This document shows, in pieces, positions 1 to 7,958 of a stretch of DNA of 56,629 bases. The notes under the pieces were generated by a model, which had not been told where the DNA came from, did no database searches, and saw only the letters and a list, made by a program, of their open reading frames with translations. The stretch comes from Robinsoniella peoriensis (lineage in GTDB: Bacteria > Bacillota > Clostridia > Lachnospirales > Lachnospiraceae): NCBI RefSeq assembly GCF_000797495.1, contig NZ_JTGN01000025.1:73-56701 (forward strand), written 5' to 3'. Each line of letters begins with the position of its first letter. Positions within the stretch are counted from its first letter, which is position 1. Position numbers and translations under genes: made by a program.

Positions 1-400
<400 letters not shown>

Positions 401-594
401 GTTTTGATCTTAGTTCAAAAATCAACTACTAGCTAATTTTATCCCTTTATTACTGTTTTAAGGTTGACACACGAATGTGTCGGTTCTTAATTTTGAAATC
501 TCTTTTAATAGAATCTTTCAAGGTTGTTTCACTGTTCAATTATCAAGGTTCTGTCTAACTTTGTCTTATTTTGTTTCTGTAAGTCAGCTTTTAA
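401..594 (-). other. rRNA operon leader (transcribed spacer)
   Basis: This AT-rich stretch lies between the rRNA promoter and the 16S 5' end and would be transcribed as the 5' leader. It contains a short hairpin around 465-484 (GACACA ... TGTGTC). No open reading frame is credible here. The function (antitermination and RNase III processing) is known for rRNA leaders in general; I cannot assign a specific boxA with confidence. Confidence 0.6.
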
Positions 595-623
595 ATATTA
601 CCATATTTGCAAAAGCTTGTCAA
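595..623 (-). promoter_or_regulatory. rRNA operon promoter
   Basis: On the minus strand there is TTGACA (complement of 618-623), a 17-nt spacer, and TAATAT (complement of 595-600). An A/T-rich tract upstream (about 624-655) resembles an UP element. It sits just downstream of the serine tRNA gene and drives the 16S leader. Confidence 0.85.
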
Positions 624-663
624 CAACTTTTTCAAAGTTTTTTGTAAGCTTTTTCGCTGACAA

Positions 664-752
664 CGGAGAAGGAGGGATTTGAACCCTCGCGCCGCTATTA
701 ACGACCTACTCCCTTTCCAGGGGAGCCCCTTCAGCCGCTTGGGTACTTCTCC
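664..752 (-). tRNA. tRNA-Ser(GGA)
   Basis: The minus strand folds into an 89-nt class II tRNA: acceptor GGAGAAG/CTTCTCC with discriminator G, an anticodon loop CTGGAAA giving anticodon GGA, a long variable arm, and a T loop TTCAAAT. The 3' CCA is not encoded. It follows the tRNA-Ser(TGA) gene in the same direction and is probably co-transcribed with it. Confidence 0.96.
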
Positions 753-805
753 TGGCTGAATCGACTATTGCATAAATTAATCAGAAAACAATTACATGTT
801 TTCAG

Positions 806-891
806 CGGAGAGGGTGGGATTCGAACCCACGCGCCCTTTCGGACAAACGGTTTTCAAGACCGCCTCGTTATGACCACTTCGATACCTCTCC
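806..891 (-). tRNA. tRNA-Ser(TGA)
   Basis: An 86-nt class II tRNA on the minus strand with acceptor GGAGAGG/CCTCTCC and discriminator G, anticodon loop CTTGAAA (anticodon TGA), an extended variable arm and T loop TTCGAAT. CCA is not encoded. It is the first gene of a two-tRNA unit reading towards the rRNA operon. Confidence 0.96.
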
Positions 892-920
892 AGTTGTTTG
901 CACACCTCAGTGCAAGAAGT

Positions 921-949
921 ATTCTACCATTAAAGCTAAATTCTGTCAA
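921..949 (-). promoter_or_regulatory. Promoter of the serine tRNA unit
   Basis: Minus strand: TTGACA (complement of 944-949), 17-nt spacer, TAGAAT (complement of 921-926), located about 30 nt before the 5' end of tRNA-Ser(TGA). This is a near-consensus housekeeping promoter. Confidence 0.85.
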
Positions 950-1309
950 TAACTATTTCAAAATTTTTTGAAATTTTTTCATTTGTTTCAAAAACTTAGC
1001 ATTTTAGGCACATTTTGACCTTCATACCCATCCTTTTTCTGGGTGTCCTGCCTATAAATCATGAAATTTTTTCAATTGTATTTATCAAATTATGATTCTC
1101 TGCAAAATACATTCGAAAGAATTATAACCCAATAATCAAAAAATATTCAGTTGTCTGTTGTGATTTTTTGTTTGGAGTCATTTCTCATTGCCTAATATAA
1201 TATGATTACTTTTTCAAATTTACTCTTTACTGTCAGGCTCAATAAAAAAACGTTTATTGTTATATCCGCTTCTGTAAATTCATGATACATACGCATGAAA
1301 GTCTAAATT
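950..1309. other. AT-rich intergenic region, no gene seen
   Basis: This stretch lies upstream of the tRNA unit and beyond the 3' side of ispD. It is very AT-rich, has stop codons in all frames and shows no gene, riboswitch or convincing terminator. A short imperfect hairpin (ACCCATCC ... GGGT, about 1027-1045) is the only structure noticed. It grades into the degenerate part of the heptamer repeat. Confidence 0.6.
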
Positions 1310-1598
1310 CCAGGTTAAACTTCTAAATTCTAAGGTCTTGCTTCTAAGCTCTAAACTCTAAATTCTAGTTTCTAAGCTCTAATTTCTAATTTATAGTTTC
1401 AAGCTCTAATTTCCAATTTCTAAATTATAGCTTCTAGTTTCTAGTTTCTAATTTATAGTTTCTAGTTTCTAATTTCTAATTTATAGTTTCTAGTTTCCAA
1501 TTTCTAATTTCTAATTTCTAATTTCTAATTTCTAATTTCTAATTTCTAATTTCTAATTTCTAATTTCTAATTTCTAATTTCTAATTTCTAATTTCTAA
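1310..1598. repeat. Heptamer tandem repeat (TTTCTAA)n
   Basis: From 1501 to 1598 there are 14 uninterrupted copies of the 7-bp unit TTTCTAA. From about 1310 to 1500 the same unit continues in decayed form (variants such as TTTATAG, TTTCTAG, TTTCCAA and AGCTCTAA). The array ends 15 bp before the stop codon of ispD. Unlike a CRISPR it has no spacers, and the 7-bp period together with frequent in-frame stops excludes coding. The gradient from perfect to degenerate copies suggests recent expansion at the ispD-proximal end. Confidence 0.95.
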
Positions 1599-1612
1599 TT
1601 CAATTGTATTCT

Positions 1613-2314
1613 TTAAGCTCTATCATTTGCAAATATTTCTGCAATTTCCAGATCTTCCGGCGTAGTTATCTTAATATTCTTATAGGAACCTTCTACCAGT
1701 TTTATCTTTGCCTGTCCCATTTGCTCCACAACCATAGCATCATCTGTCACTTGAATCCCGGGATATTTCATGATTTTATCATATGCCTGGTATACCAGAG
1801 AATATTGGAATACCTGGGGTGTCTGTACCATCCATAGCTTCGATCGGTCAGGGGTGTGATCTGCAAAGCCATCCTGCCCGCTGATTTTGATGGTATCTTT
1901 TACCGGCATACCGACTACACATGCTTTATGTATGCGCACTGAATCACAGGCGCGCTGCAGCAGTTCCTGATCAATAAAAGGCCTTGCCCCGTCATGTATA
2001 TATACGTAATCACAACATCCGATTGCTTTTAAACCTTCAAACACAGAATGATAGCGCTCTTTTCCGCCTGCTACGATTGACTTCACTTTTTTCAGATTAT
2101 ACTTTTCTATTATTTCATGCCTGCAATATTCTATTTCTTCTTTTCCTGTAACCAATACGATTTCATCTATGAACGGGCACTTTTCAAAGGCAATTAAAGA
2201 ATAATAAACCACCGGTTTCCCTTTTATAAGTAGATATTGTTTTTGTACTTCACTGTTCATTCTTGTTCCACGTCCAGCACAAAGTACCACCGCTACATTT
2301 TTTTCCTGCCCCAT
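1613..2314 (-). CDS. ispD: 2-C-methyl-D-erythritol 4-phosphate cytidylyltransferase
   Basis: 233 residues, usual length for IspD. It transfers CMP from CTP to MEP in the non-mevalonate isoprenoid pathway in the cytoplasm. The N-terminal nucleotide-binding loop LCAGRGTRM with the downstream KQY, the HDGARPF motif near residue 105, and the substrate-proximal TDDA segment are visible. The start ATG shares one base with the tsaD stop (TAATG) and is preceded by GGAGAACGATA, so the two genes are probably translationally coupled. A heptamer satellite begins right after its stop codon, so a conventional terminator is not obvious. Confidence 0.95.
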   Translation of the reverse strand: MGQEKNVAVVLCAGRGTRMNSEVQKQYLLIKGKPVVYYSLIAFEKCPFIDEIVLVTGKEEIEYCRHEIIEKYNLKKVKSIVAGGKERYHSVFEGLKAIGCCDYVYIHDGARPFIDQELLQRACDSVRIHKACVVGMPVKDTIKISGQDGFADHTPDRSKLWMVQTPQVFQYSLVYQAYDKIMKYPGIQVTDDAMVVEQMGQAKIKLVEGSYKNIKITTPEDLEIAEIFANDRA

Positions 2315-3339
2315 TATCGTTCTCCTAATTTGAGATTTGGAACCGCATTCAGATCTAATCCATGTCTCGTACCCTGGATAAACTCATAATAAGCCGCTAC
2401 ACCTATCATAGCTGCATTATCGGTACAGAAAACAGGTGATGGGTGATAGAATTGAACGCCATTATTTCTGCATGCCTCTTCCATTGCTCTTCTAAGAGTT
2501 GTATTAGAAGCTACCCCTCCTGCAATAGCAAATTTGTCATATCCGTATTCTTTAACGGCCATCATGGCATGTTCTACCAGGACTTCTGTAACTGCTTTTT
2601 GAAATGACGCCGCAACATCCGCTTCTATGATGGTTTCATTTTTCATTTTACATCCGTTGATATAGTTTAGAACGGATGATTTTAAACCACTGAAACTAAA
2701 ATCATATGGCGCATCAGCCACATGTGCTTTGGGGAATTTTATTGCATCCGGATTACCCTCTTTTGATAATTTATCTATTTTAGGTCCTCCCGGATAACCA
2801 AGCCCGATTGCTCTTGCTACCTTGTCAAATGCTTCACCGGCTGCATCGTCTCTTGTTCTGCCAATGATTTCATATTTTCCATAATCTTTGACAACCACCA
2901 GATGTGTATGCCCTCCTGAGACTACAAGACAGATAAACGGTGGTTCCAAATCCAGATTTTCTATATAATTTGCAGAAATATGACCTTCTATATGATGCAC
3001 TCCCACCAGCGGCAGTTTTTTAGCATAGCTAATTGCTTTTGCTTCTGCCACACCCACTAAAAGAGCGCCAACAAGGCCCGGACCATACGTGACACCTATC
3101 GCATCCATATCATCCAGTGTCATTTCTGCCTCTTCCAAAGCTTCTTCGATAACCTGATTTATTTTTTCAATATGTTTCCTTGAAGCTATTTCCGGAACTA
3201 CCCCTCCGTAGAGTTTGTGTAATTCTATCTGAGATGAAATAATATTGGATAATACTTCTCTTCCGTTTTTTACTACCGATGCAGCTGTTTCATCACAGGA
3301 GCTTTCTATCGCTAATATGAATACATCTTTTTTTTCCAT
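2314..3339 (-). CDS. tsaD: tRNA N6-adenosine threonylcarbamoyltransferase
   Basis: 341 residues from the chosen start. TsaD moves the threonylcarbamoyl group to A37 of ANN-decoding tRNAs, forming t6A together with TsaB and TsaE encoded upstream in this window. The N-terminal LAIESSCDET motif, the metal-binding histidines in HHIEGHISAN (about H116 and H120), SGGHTHL and the C-terminal CTDNAAMIG are present. The longer open frame to 3384 would add 15 unconserved residues; ATG at 3339 gives the family N-terminus and fits the fixed distance from the leader hairpin repeat just upstream. The ribosome binding site is weak (AATGG). Confidence 0.95.
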   Translation of the reverse strand: MEKKDVFILAIESSCDETAASVVKNGREVLSNIISSQIELHKLYGGVVPEIASRKHIEKINQVIEEALEEAEMTLDDMDAIGVTYGPGLVGALLVGVAEAKAISYAKKLPLVGVHHIEGHISANYIENLDLEPPFICLVVSGGHTHLVVVKDYGKYEIIGRTRDDAAGEAFDKVARAIGLGYPGGPKIDKLSKEGNPDAIKFPKAHVADAPYDFSFSGLKSSVLNYINGCKMKNETIIEADVAASFQKAVTEVLVEHAMMAVKEYGYDKFAIAGGVASNTTLRRAMEEACRNNGVQFYHPSPVFCTDNAAMIGVAAYYEFIQGTRHGLDLNAVPNLKLGER

Positions 3340-3354
3340 TGTTATACCATTCAA

Positions 3355-3447
3355 ATCACAGGCTTTCCTGCAATACTGCCACAAATAAAACAGGCTGAAA
3401 GAATCACAGCGTGGCTTCCTTTCGATTTCTCAATTTTCTTTCAGCCT
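3355..3447 (-). repeat. Two-module leader repeat, copy A (before tsaD)
   Basis: In coding-strand orientation, module 1 is a stem-loop with 10-bp ends (AGGCTGAAAG / CTTTCAGCCT, 3438-3447 and 3392-3401). It is followed by module 2: the sequence GGCAGT, an 8-bp stem ATTGCAGG/CCTGTGAT with tetraloop AAAG (3355-3374). The stem ends 15 nt before the tsaD start codon. It is related to copies at 13172, 30251 and 46946. Two stem positions are G.U pairs in the coding-strand RNA but mismatches on the other strand. Confidence 0.8.
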
Positions 3448-3525
3448 CATCCGCATGAATATCGTAATCCCACTTACAATATTTCTAATTAAGCAGAATG
3501 AACAAGTTCACACCTGCCTGCGCAA

Positions 3526-4437
3526 CTATTCTTCATCAAAGTCCAGCTCTACGGATTTGCAGTCTTTTCCGGGATAGGCATTTGGAAATATTTTTTGAAC
3601 ATCTCCCATGAACTCTTCCGGGTGGATCAGGGATGGGCTGTAATGTGTTAACCACAGTTCTTTCACCCCAGCTTCTTTTGCAAGGTTTGCTGCTTCAGTG
3701 AAAGTCATATGCTTGTGCTCCACTGCCTTTTGTTCTTTGCCCGGTTCTCCATACATTCCTTCACAGATGAATAAATCAGAGCCTGCCGCATTGTCCGAAA
3801 TTGCTTTTACAGGTCTCGTATCTGTACAGTAGGTTAATTTTATCCCTTTTCTTGGTTCACCAAGTACCATGTCCGGTGTATATATTTTGCCATCTGCTTC
3901 AATGGTTTCTCCCTTTTGCAGGCGGCTCCAGTACGGCATTGGAATCTCCTTCTCTTTTGCCCTTGTAACGTCAAAACGGCCTGCCCTGTCTATTTCAATT
4001 GAATAGCCATAGCAGACAACATTATGATTTACCCGGAAAGCCCGGATTCGGTATCCATTCATTTCAAATGTTTCTTCCGGATTGGTAATTTCCAAAAAAC
4101 GCAGTTCAAACGGCAGTTCCGGTGCAATTACGCGCAATGCATTTACGACTCTTTCCAGGCCTTTAGGCCCTATTAATGTTAAAGGCTCATTCCTTTCAGC
4201 ATTTCCCATGGTCAGCAGCAATCCCGGCAGTCCGCTTATATGGTCTCCATGGAAATGGGTAAAGCAGATCACATCTATCGGTTTGAAACTCCACCCTTTT
4301 TCTTTAATTGCGATCTGGGTTCCTTCTCCGCAGTCAATTAAAATACTGCTGCCGTTATATCTTGCCATCAGGGCAGTCAGCCATCTGCGTGGAAGAGGCA
4401 TCATCCCTCCGGTTCCTAATAAACATATATCTAACAT
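3526..4437 (-). CDS. rnz: Ribonuclease Z
   Basis: 303 residues, typical short-form RNase Z (tRNA 3' endonuclease) of the metallo-beta-lactamase fold. It cleaves 3' trailers of tRNA precursors, which matters here because the two serine tRNA genes do not encode CCA. The zinc-binding motif HFHGDH is at residues 61-66; further ligands are seen in NHNVVCYGY, in CTDTRP and in HMTF/LTHYSP near the C-terminus. The start ATG is preceded by AAGAAGGGAAATACAG. The 5' leader contains a strong hairpin and a second stem (4482-4545). Confidence 0.93.
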   Translation of the reverse strand: MLDICLLGTGGMMPLPRRWLTALMARYNGSSILIDCGEGTQIAIKEKGWSFKPIDVICFTHFHGDHISGLPGLLLTMGNAERNEPLTLIGPKGLERVVNALRVIAPELPFELRFLEITNPEETFEMNGYRIRAFRVNHNVVCYGYSIEIDRAGRFDVTRAKEKEIPMPYWSRLQKGETIEADGKIYTPDMVLGEPRKGIKLTYCTDTRPVKAISDNAAGSDLFICEGMYGEPGKEQKAVEHKHMTFTEAANLAKEAGVKELWLTHYSPSLIHPEEFMGDVQKIFPNAYPGKDCKSVELDFDEE

Positions 4438-4481
4438 CTGTATTTCCCTTCTTTTTCAAATCTATTTCAAATATAACCCAT

Positions 4482-4545
4482 GAATAGTGCAAGCAGGCTT
4501 GTGCTATTCCCAAATCAGCAGTGTGAAAGCGATTTTCTTTTACAC
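4482..4545 (-). repeat. Leader hairpin pair, copy F (before rnz)
   Basis: A 12-bp stem GAATAGTGCAAG / CTTGTGCTATTC with loop CAGG (4482-4509) is followed on the plus strand by GTGTGAAAG ... CTTTTACAC (4521-4545). The second part shares about 21 of 23 positions with the element upstream of the SpoVAF-like gene (52778-52800). Its order (module 1, then a hairpin, then the start codon) matches the larger leader repeats, though sequence identity to them is low. An alternative is a CcpA-like operator, since TGAAAGCG is a cre half-site. Confidence 0.5.
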
Positions 4546-4667
4546 TTGGCTCTTTTATAAGTTTTCCTTTTTTCAAACAGCCAAATCATATTTTGAATAT
4601 CTGATTGTATATTTTAACACAGATAGAAGCCGGGAACAAGATGTAACCCCTTGATAAAAACGTAACT

Positions 4668-4892
4668 TTACACAAATTCTTTCTGTTTTTTTACGGTAAC
4701 GGGGATTTTGAACTGTTTTATAAGCTTGTTGTAACATTCTTCACATAGATCAAGCTCATGGATCTCGCCATCTTTTTCTGAAAAATATCCCCAGCATTTC
4801 TCTACCGATAGAATTCCTTCTTTCACAATCTCGTTTTCCAGGTGAAATTCTTTTCCGCACATATTGCAGTAGATTTTTTTTGCTTGTCTCAT
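4668..4892 (-). CDS. Small CxxC zinc-ribbon protein of unknown function
   Basis: 74 residues with two cysteine pairs, CNMC near residues 9-12 and CEEC near 50-53, spaced as in a small zinc ribbon. There is no signal peptide or membrane segment, so it is probably cytoplasmic. The ATG has a strong ribosome binding site (GGGGAGG). It lies between rimI and rnz but is separated from both by over 150 bp, so it may have its own promoter; a 13-bp inverted repeat flanks a TATAAT-like box upstream (4958-5027). I do not recognise a function. Confidence 0.75.
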   Translation of the reverse strand: MRQAKKIYCNMCGKEFHLENEIVKEGILSVEKCWGYFSEKDGEIHELDLCEECYNKLIKQFKIPVTVKKQKEFV

Positions 4893-4957
4893 GTTTTTTT
4901 CCTCCCCTTTTCCTACGTTGCGAACCGTATATCATATTACAAATATTCCTGCATGAA

Positions 4958-5027
4958 ATACAGTAATTACTTTATATAAGTCATTATAACGAAAAATATA
5001 CATCAAAGATAGTGGTAATTGCTGTAT
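4958..5027 (-). promoter_or_regulatory. Inverted repeat around a possible promoter
   Basis: ATACAGTAATTAC (4958-4970) and GTAATTGCTGTAT (5015-5027) match in 12 of 13 positions as an inverted repeat. Between them, on the minus strand, is TATAAT (complement of 4983-4988). The layout could be an operator for the zinc-ribbon gene or a transcript hairpin downstream of rimI; there is no T-run to suggest a terminator. Confidence 0.35.
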
Positions 5028-5051
5028 GAATTTCCAAAAAAAGAGCAACCA

Positions 5052-5486
5052 TCACTGCTTACTCATGATGACTGCATCTTCTATTGGCTTCTCGTAAAAA
5101 TTTCTTCGAATTCCAGCTTTTGTAAATCCGGATTTTTCATACAAGTGAATTGCCGCACTGTTACTTTTTCGTACTTCCAACACAAAAAAGGAGATACCCC
5201 TTAGGGTGCCTTTTTTTAATAATTCATCCATAAGGCGGGAAGCTATTTTCTGTCCCCGCAAAGATTTTTTTACCGCAACATTTGTGATTTCCCCTTCATC
5301 CAGGACCTGCAGTAAACCACAATAACCTGCCAGTTCACCATCTGAAAACGCACATAAATATAACGTATTTTTCTGTGCCAGAGATGATGCAAAACCTGCC
5401 TTTGACCAGGGCATGGAGAACGTCTCCTGTTCTATTTTAGTAACTGCATCCAAATCTTCCGGCTGCATTGTGCGTATATCAATCAT
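5052..5486 (-). CDS. rimI: Ribosomal protein S18 alanine N-acetyltransferase
   Basis: 144 residues from ATG 5486. GNAT-family acetyltransferase: the acetyl-CoA binding loop is seen in LRGQKIASRLM (the R/QxxGxG/A motif in a RimI-like variant), with the typical GEITNVAV strand before it and the ending YEKSGF. RimI acetylates the N-terminus of S18 in E. coli; the same gene position next to tsaB is common in Firmicutes. The start overlaps the tsaB stop by 8 nt. The open frame extends 40 residues further upstream but that part reads through tsaB and is not conserved. Confidence 0.9.
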   Translation of the reverse strand: MIDIRTMQPEDLDAVTKIEQETFSMPWSKAGFASSLAQKNTLYLCAFSDGELAGYCGLLQVLDEGEITNVAVKKSLRGQKIASRLMDELLKKGTLRGISFFVLEVRKSNSAAIHLYEKSGFTKAGIRRNFYEKPIEDAVIMSKQ

Positions 5487-6198
5487 TTTCTTTTGCCGCT
5501 TCTTCCTGCTGGGCCCTTTCCCTTTCAGCCTGGGACAGCCGCAGGTAGTCCGGCTGATGTTCTTCTGCACTCTCCAGCATTCCTGCCTCAATGTAGGCCC
5601 TGGCAAGCGTACCTACTGCAGCGCCACGCTGTTTGTTCACATGTGCCGGTGCATATGAGTAGGGAACTGTTATCATTTCTGCAATTTTCTCTGCATAGAC
5701 AGGCACTCCATCCCCTAAGAAGATCACTTCCCTGCCATATTTATTCAATTTTTCAACTATTTCCTGAACTGATACTGCCATCTGCTCTTCAACAACCTTG
5801 AATTCTTTACCCTCGAACTCATAGATTCCTGTATATACCTGGTTCCTTCTGGCATCCATCAACGGGCAGATTAATTTATCTGTGCCATAGAGATTAAATG
5901 CCAGTCCATCTACGGTAGGAATGGAAACTAATGGTTTATTAAGTGCCAGCCCTAATCCTTTTGCCGTAGCGGAACCGATTCTAAGCCCCGTAAAAGAGCC
6001 TGGACCTGCTGCAACTGCTATTGCATCAATGGTTTGAAGATCCAGATCGATCATCTTTCCTATTTCATCCAACATGGGAAGCAGGGTCTGTGAATGTGTT
6101 TTTTTATAGTTCACGGTATACTCTGCCAACATATTATCATCTTCAATAATAGCTACGGAGGCAACTAACCCGGAACTGTCTATCGCTAATATTTTCAT
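5479..6198 (-). CDS. tsaB: tRNA threonylcarbamoyladenosine biosynthesis protein TsaB
   Basis: 239 residues with the ASKHA-fold start MKILAIDSSG and the AAGPGSFTGLRIG motif near residue 64. TsaB is the TsaD paralogue that scaffolds the TsaB-TsaD-TsaE complex for t6A synthesis. It has a good ribosome binding site (AAGGAGG), lies 35 nt after tsaE and overlaps rimI. The tail is acidic and charged, as often seen. Confidence 0.95.
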   Translation of the reverse strand: MKILAIDSSGLVASVAIIEDDNMLAEYTVNYKKTHSQTLLPMLDEIGKMIDLDLQTIDAIAVAAGPGSFTGLRIGSATAKGLGLALNKPLVSIPTVDGLAFNLYGTDKLICPLMDARRNQVYTGIYEFEGKEFKVVEEQMAVSVQEIVEKLNKYGREVIFLGDGVPVYAEKIAEMITVPYSYAPAHVNKQRGAAVGTLARAYIEAGMLESAEEHQPDYLRLSQAERERAQQEEAAKEND

Positions 6199-6233
6199 TT
6201 TATACCTCCTTCATTACTGATTGTACTTTTTCT

Positions 6234-6656
6234 CTATTCTCCGATTGTTATACGGCGGTAGTCGAACCCTTTTTCCAGATCTTTTTCTATCGTAACCGGT
6301 ATGATATCTTCCGGCAGGATTTCCTCAATAAGATTTGCCCATTCGATGAGACAGACGCCGTCTCCATAAAAACAGTCTTCATATCCGATCTCTTCCATCT
6401 CTTCAACGTCTCCTATCCGGTAGACATCAAAATGATAGAGGGGCATTCTCCCGCTTTCATAAATCTGTACAATGGTAAATGTCGGACTGCTGATCGGCTC
6501 TGTAATTTTCAGTCCTTCAGCCAGTCCCTTGGTAAATACGGTCTTTCCTACTCCAAGATCTCCGGTCAGCGTGTAAATCTGACCTTTCTCTGCTTTATCT
6601 CCAAGAGACTTTCCCACATCAAAAGTCTCCTTTTCGTTCCATGTTTCTATGATCAT
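6234..6656 (-). CDS. tsaE: tRNA threonylcarbamoyladenosine biosynthesis ATPase TsaE
   Basis: 140 residues. The P-loop GDLGVGKT is at about residues 32-39, followed by SSPTFTIV and the YHFDVYR motif characteristic of TsaE (YjeE). TsaE is the ATPase that resets the TsaB-TsaD complex. The start is one base after the stop of the preceding YcxB-like gene, indicating coupled translation. Confidence 0.95.
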   Translation of the reverse strand: MIIETWNEKETFDVGKSLGDKAEKGQIYTLTGDLGVGKTVFTKGLAEGLKITEPISSPTFTIVQIYESGRMPLYHFDVYRIGDVEEMEEIGYEDCFYGDGVCLIEWANLIEEILPEDIIPVTIEKDLEKGFDYRRITIGE

Positions 6657-6657
6657 C

Positions 6658-7167
6658 TTATTTCAACCTGCTTTTTATCTTTATTTTTCCGGCATCTACA
6701 TGTCCCTGAATTAACTCCAGTAATTCTTCGTACTGTTCTCCAATGGATTCCTTTGGAAATACAAACGAGTACCTCTTTCCTGTATATACAAGAAGGCTCA
6801 ATTTTGTTTCCGTCACTTTGATCAGATCTTCCCACTTGAGTTCTGCACTTTGATCACCCTGTAATGTTTGAATTCCTTCCTCATTTAAAATATAGGTTAT
6901 TGGTTTTTTGAATACCGGATTTAGTTTTACCTGTTTGACGGACCGCAGATAAAGTGTTATAGGCAGATAGAGTATAAACCAGACACCAAAAACCAGATAC
7001 AGTATACTCTGCCAGGATTCCACCTTTCCAAACGTCACGGCAAACACAATTAGCGCCACTGCGCCGAATAACACACCCACTACTCCACTGAAACTTTTGT
7101 ATGTGTGACTGAGCAGGAAATTATACATGATTTTCTGCGTCATTTTCACCTCAAATTTCACTTCCAT
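6658..7167 (-). CDS. YcxB-like membrane protein
   Basis: 169 residues with two hydrophobic segments near residues 27-47 and 53-73, then a cytoplasmic-looking beta-rich part with the pattern LNEEGIQTLQGDQSAELKWEDLIKV, typical of YcxB-like proteins. The function of the family is not established. The gene sits between the Nudix hydrolase and tsaE with a short gap, so it is likely in the same transcript. Start ATG 7167 has AGGAGG 9 nt upstream. Confidence 0.75.
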   Translation of the reverse strand: MEVKFEVKMTQKIMYNFLLSHTYKSFSGVVGVLFGAVALIVFAVTFGKVESWQSILYLVFGVWFILYLPITLYLRSVKQVKLNPVFKKPITYILNEEGIQTLQGDQSAELKWEDLIKVTETKLSLLVYTGKRYSFVFPKESIGEQYEELLELIQGHVDAGKIKIKSRLK

Positions 7168-7210
7168 ATACGTCCGCCTCCTGCTTTTTGTATGAATCAG
7201 TTTATCATAT

Positions 7211-7819
7211 TTATTTTAAAAAGGCAAACGGATCGTCCTCATCTTTCAGAAAATGCATCAGCATATATGCACACATAATCGCCACTCGTTCTTCTTTTAA
7301 AATTCTTCTTACTTCTTCTCTGTCTGCAATCACCACTTCAATGTCCTCGTTATCCTCTAATCCATCTTTACTTACTTTTCCGGTTGCATATCCGTAAACA
7401 GAAGCACAGCACTCATCGGTCATCCCGATTGTGGTGAAGTATGGTTTTTCATACATCTCGTCCACGTTTACCGGATGAAAATCAAGACCTGTCTCTTCTT
7501 TTAATTCCCGGGCTCCCGCAATTTTGTAATCCTCCCCGGGATCTACAAGTCCTGCCGGGAACTCATAAATATATCCATCTATTGCATAACGGTACTGGCG
7601 TACGAGAATCACTTTATCCTTCTGTTCTCCATAAAGGCTGTAAATAATTACTCCGTCCGGCTTAAGGTTGTGGGTACTTATCTTTAAATCCTCTATTTCT
7701 TTAGCTCTGGATGCCACAAAATAATCTACCGGATTATCTAAACGATTCCTGGCTTCCAGCTCATACATATTTAAATGCCTGCTGTCTGTTAATTTATCAA
7801 TATGCCTGATCCTGCTCAT
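7211..7819 (-). CDS. Nudix hydrolase, ADP-ribose pyrophosphatase type
   Basis: 202 residues. A complete Nudix box is present (G-x5-E-x7-REL-x-EE-x-GL, around residues 91-113), with the preceding RQYRY and YEFPAGLVDPGE that are typical of ADP-ribose pyrophosphatases (NudF-like). The likely reaction is hydrolysis of ADP-ribose to AMP and ribose 5-phosphate, but substrate choice cannot be read from sequence. It has a strong ribosome binding site (GGAGG) and heads the run leading to tsaE-tsaB. Confidence 0.88.
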   Translation of the reverse strand: MSRIRHIDKLTDSRHLNMYELEARNRLDNPVDYFVASRAKEIEDLKISTHNLKPDGVIIYSLYGEQKDKVILVRQYRYAIDGYIYEFPAGLVDPGEDYKIAGARELKEETGLDFHPVNVDEMYEKPYFTTIGMTDECCASVYGYATGKVSKDGLEDNEDIEVVIADREEVRRILKEERVAIMCAYMLMHFLKDEDDPFAFLK

Positions 7820-7872
7820 GATTGTCCTCCATTACTTTTCTAAGCTCAAATCTTTTTCCACTATTATAGCAG

Positions 7873-7918
7873 AAAAAAACAGAGAATGAAATCTTTTCTC
7901 ATAGAATTTCACTCTCTG
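7873..7918 (-). terminator. Intrinsic terminator of ribU
   Basis: On the minus strand CAGAGAGTGAAAT pairs with ATTTCATTCTCTG (one G.U pair) and is followed by seven T residues (complement of 7873-7879). It lies about 40 nt beyond the ribU stop codon. Confidence 0.9.
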
Positions 7919-7958
7919 CTGCTTTTATACGTTTCCGGGTAACGGATTAAAAAACACT

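Noticed and set aside
664..891. Missing 3' CCA in the serine tRNA genes as an anomaly
   Set aside because: Many Firmicutes tRNA genes lack an encoded CCA; it is added after processing by RNase Z, which is encoded nearby.
768..971. Plus-strand 67-aa frame with GEGGIRTHA-like sequence
   Set aside because: It is the reverse complement of tRNA-Ser(TGA); this is a well-known false protein.
1501..1598. CRISPR array
   Set aside because: The 7-bp units are contiguous with no spacers and no cas genes are nearby.
5052..5606. RimI with a 40-residue N-terminal extension
   Set aside because: The extension overlaps tsaB extensively and is basic low-complexity sequence; the family start is at 5486.
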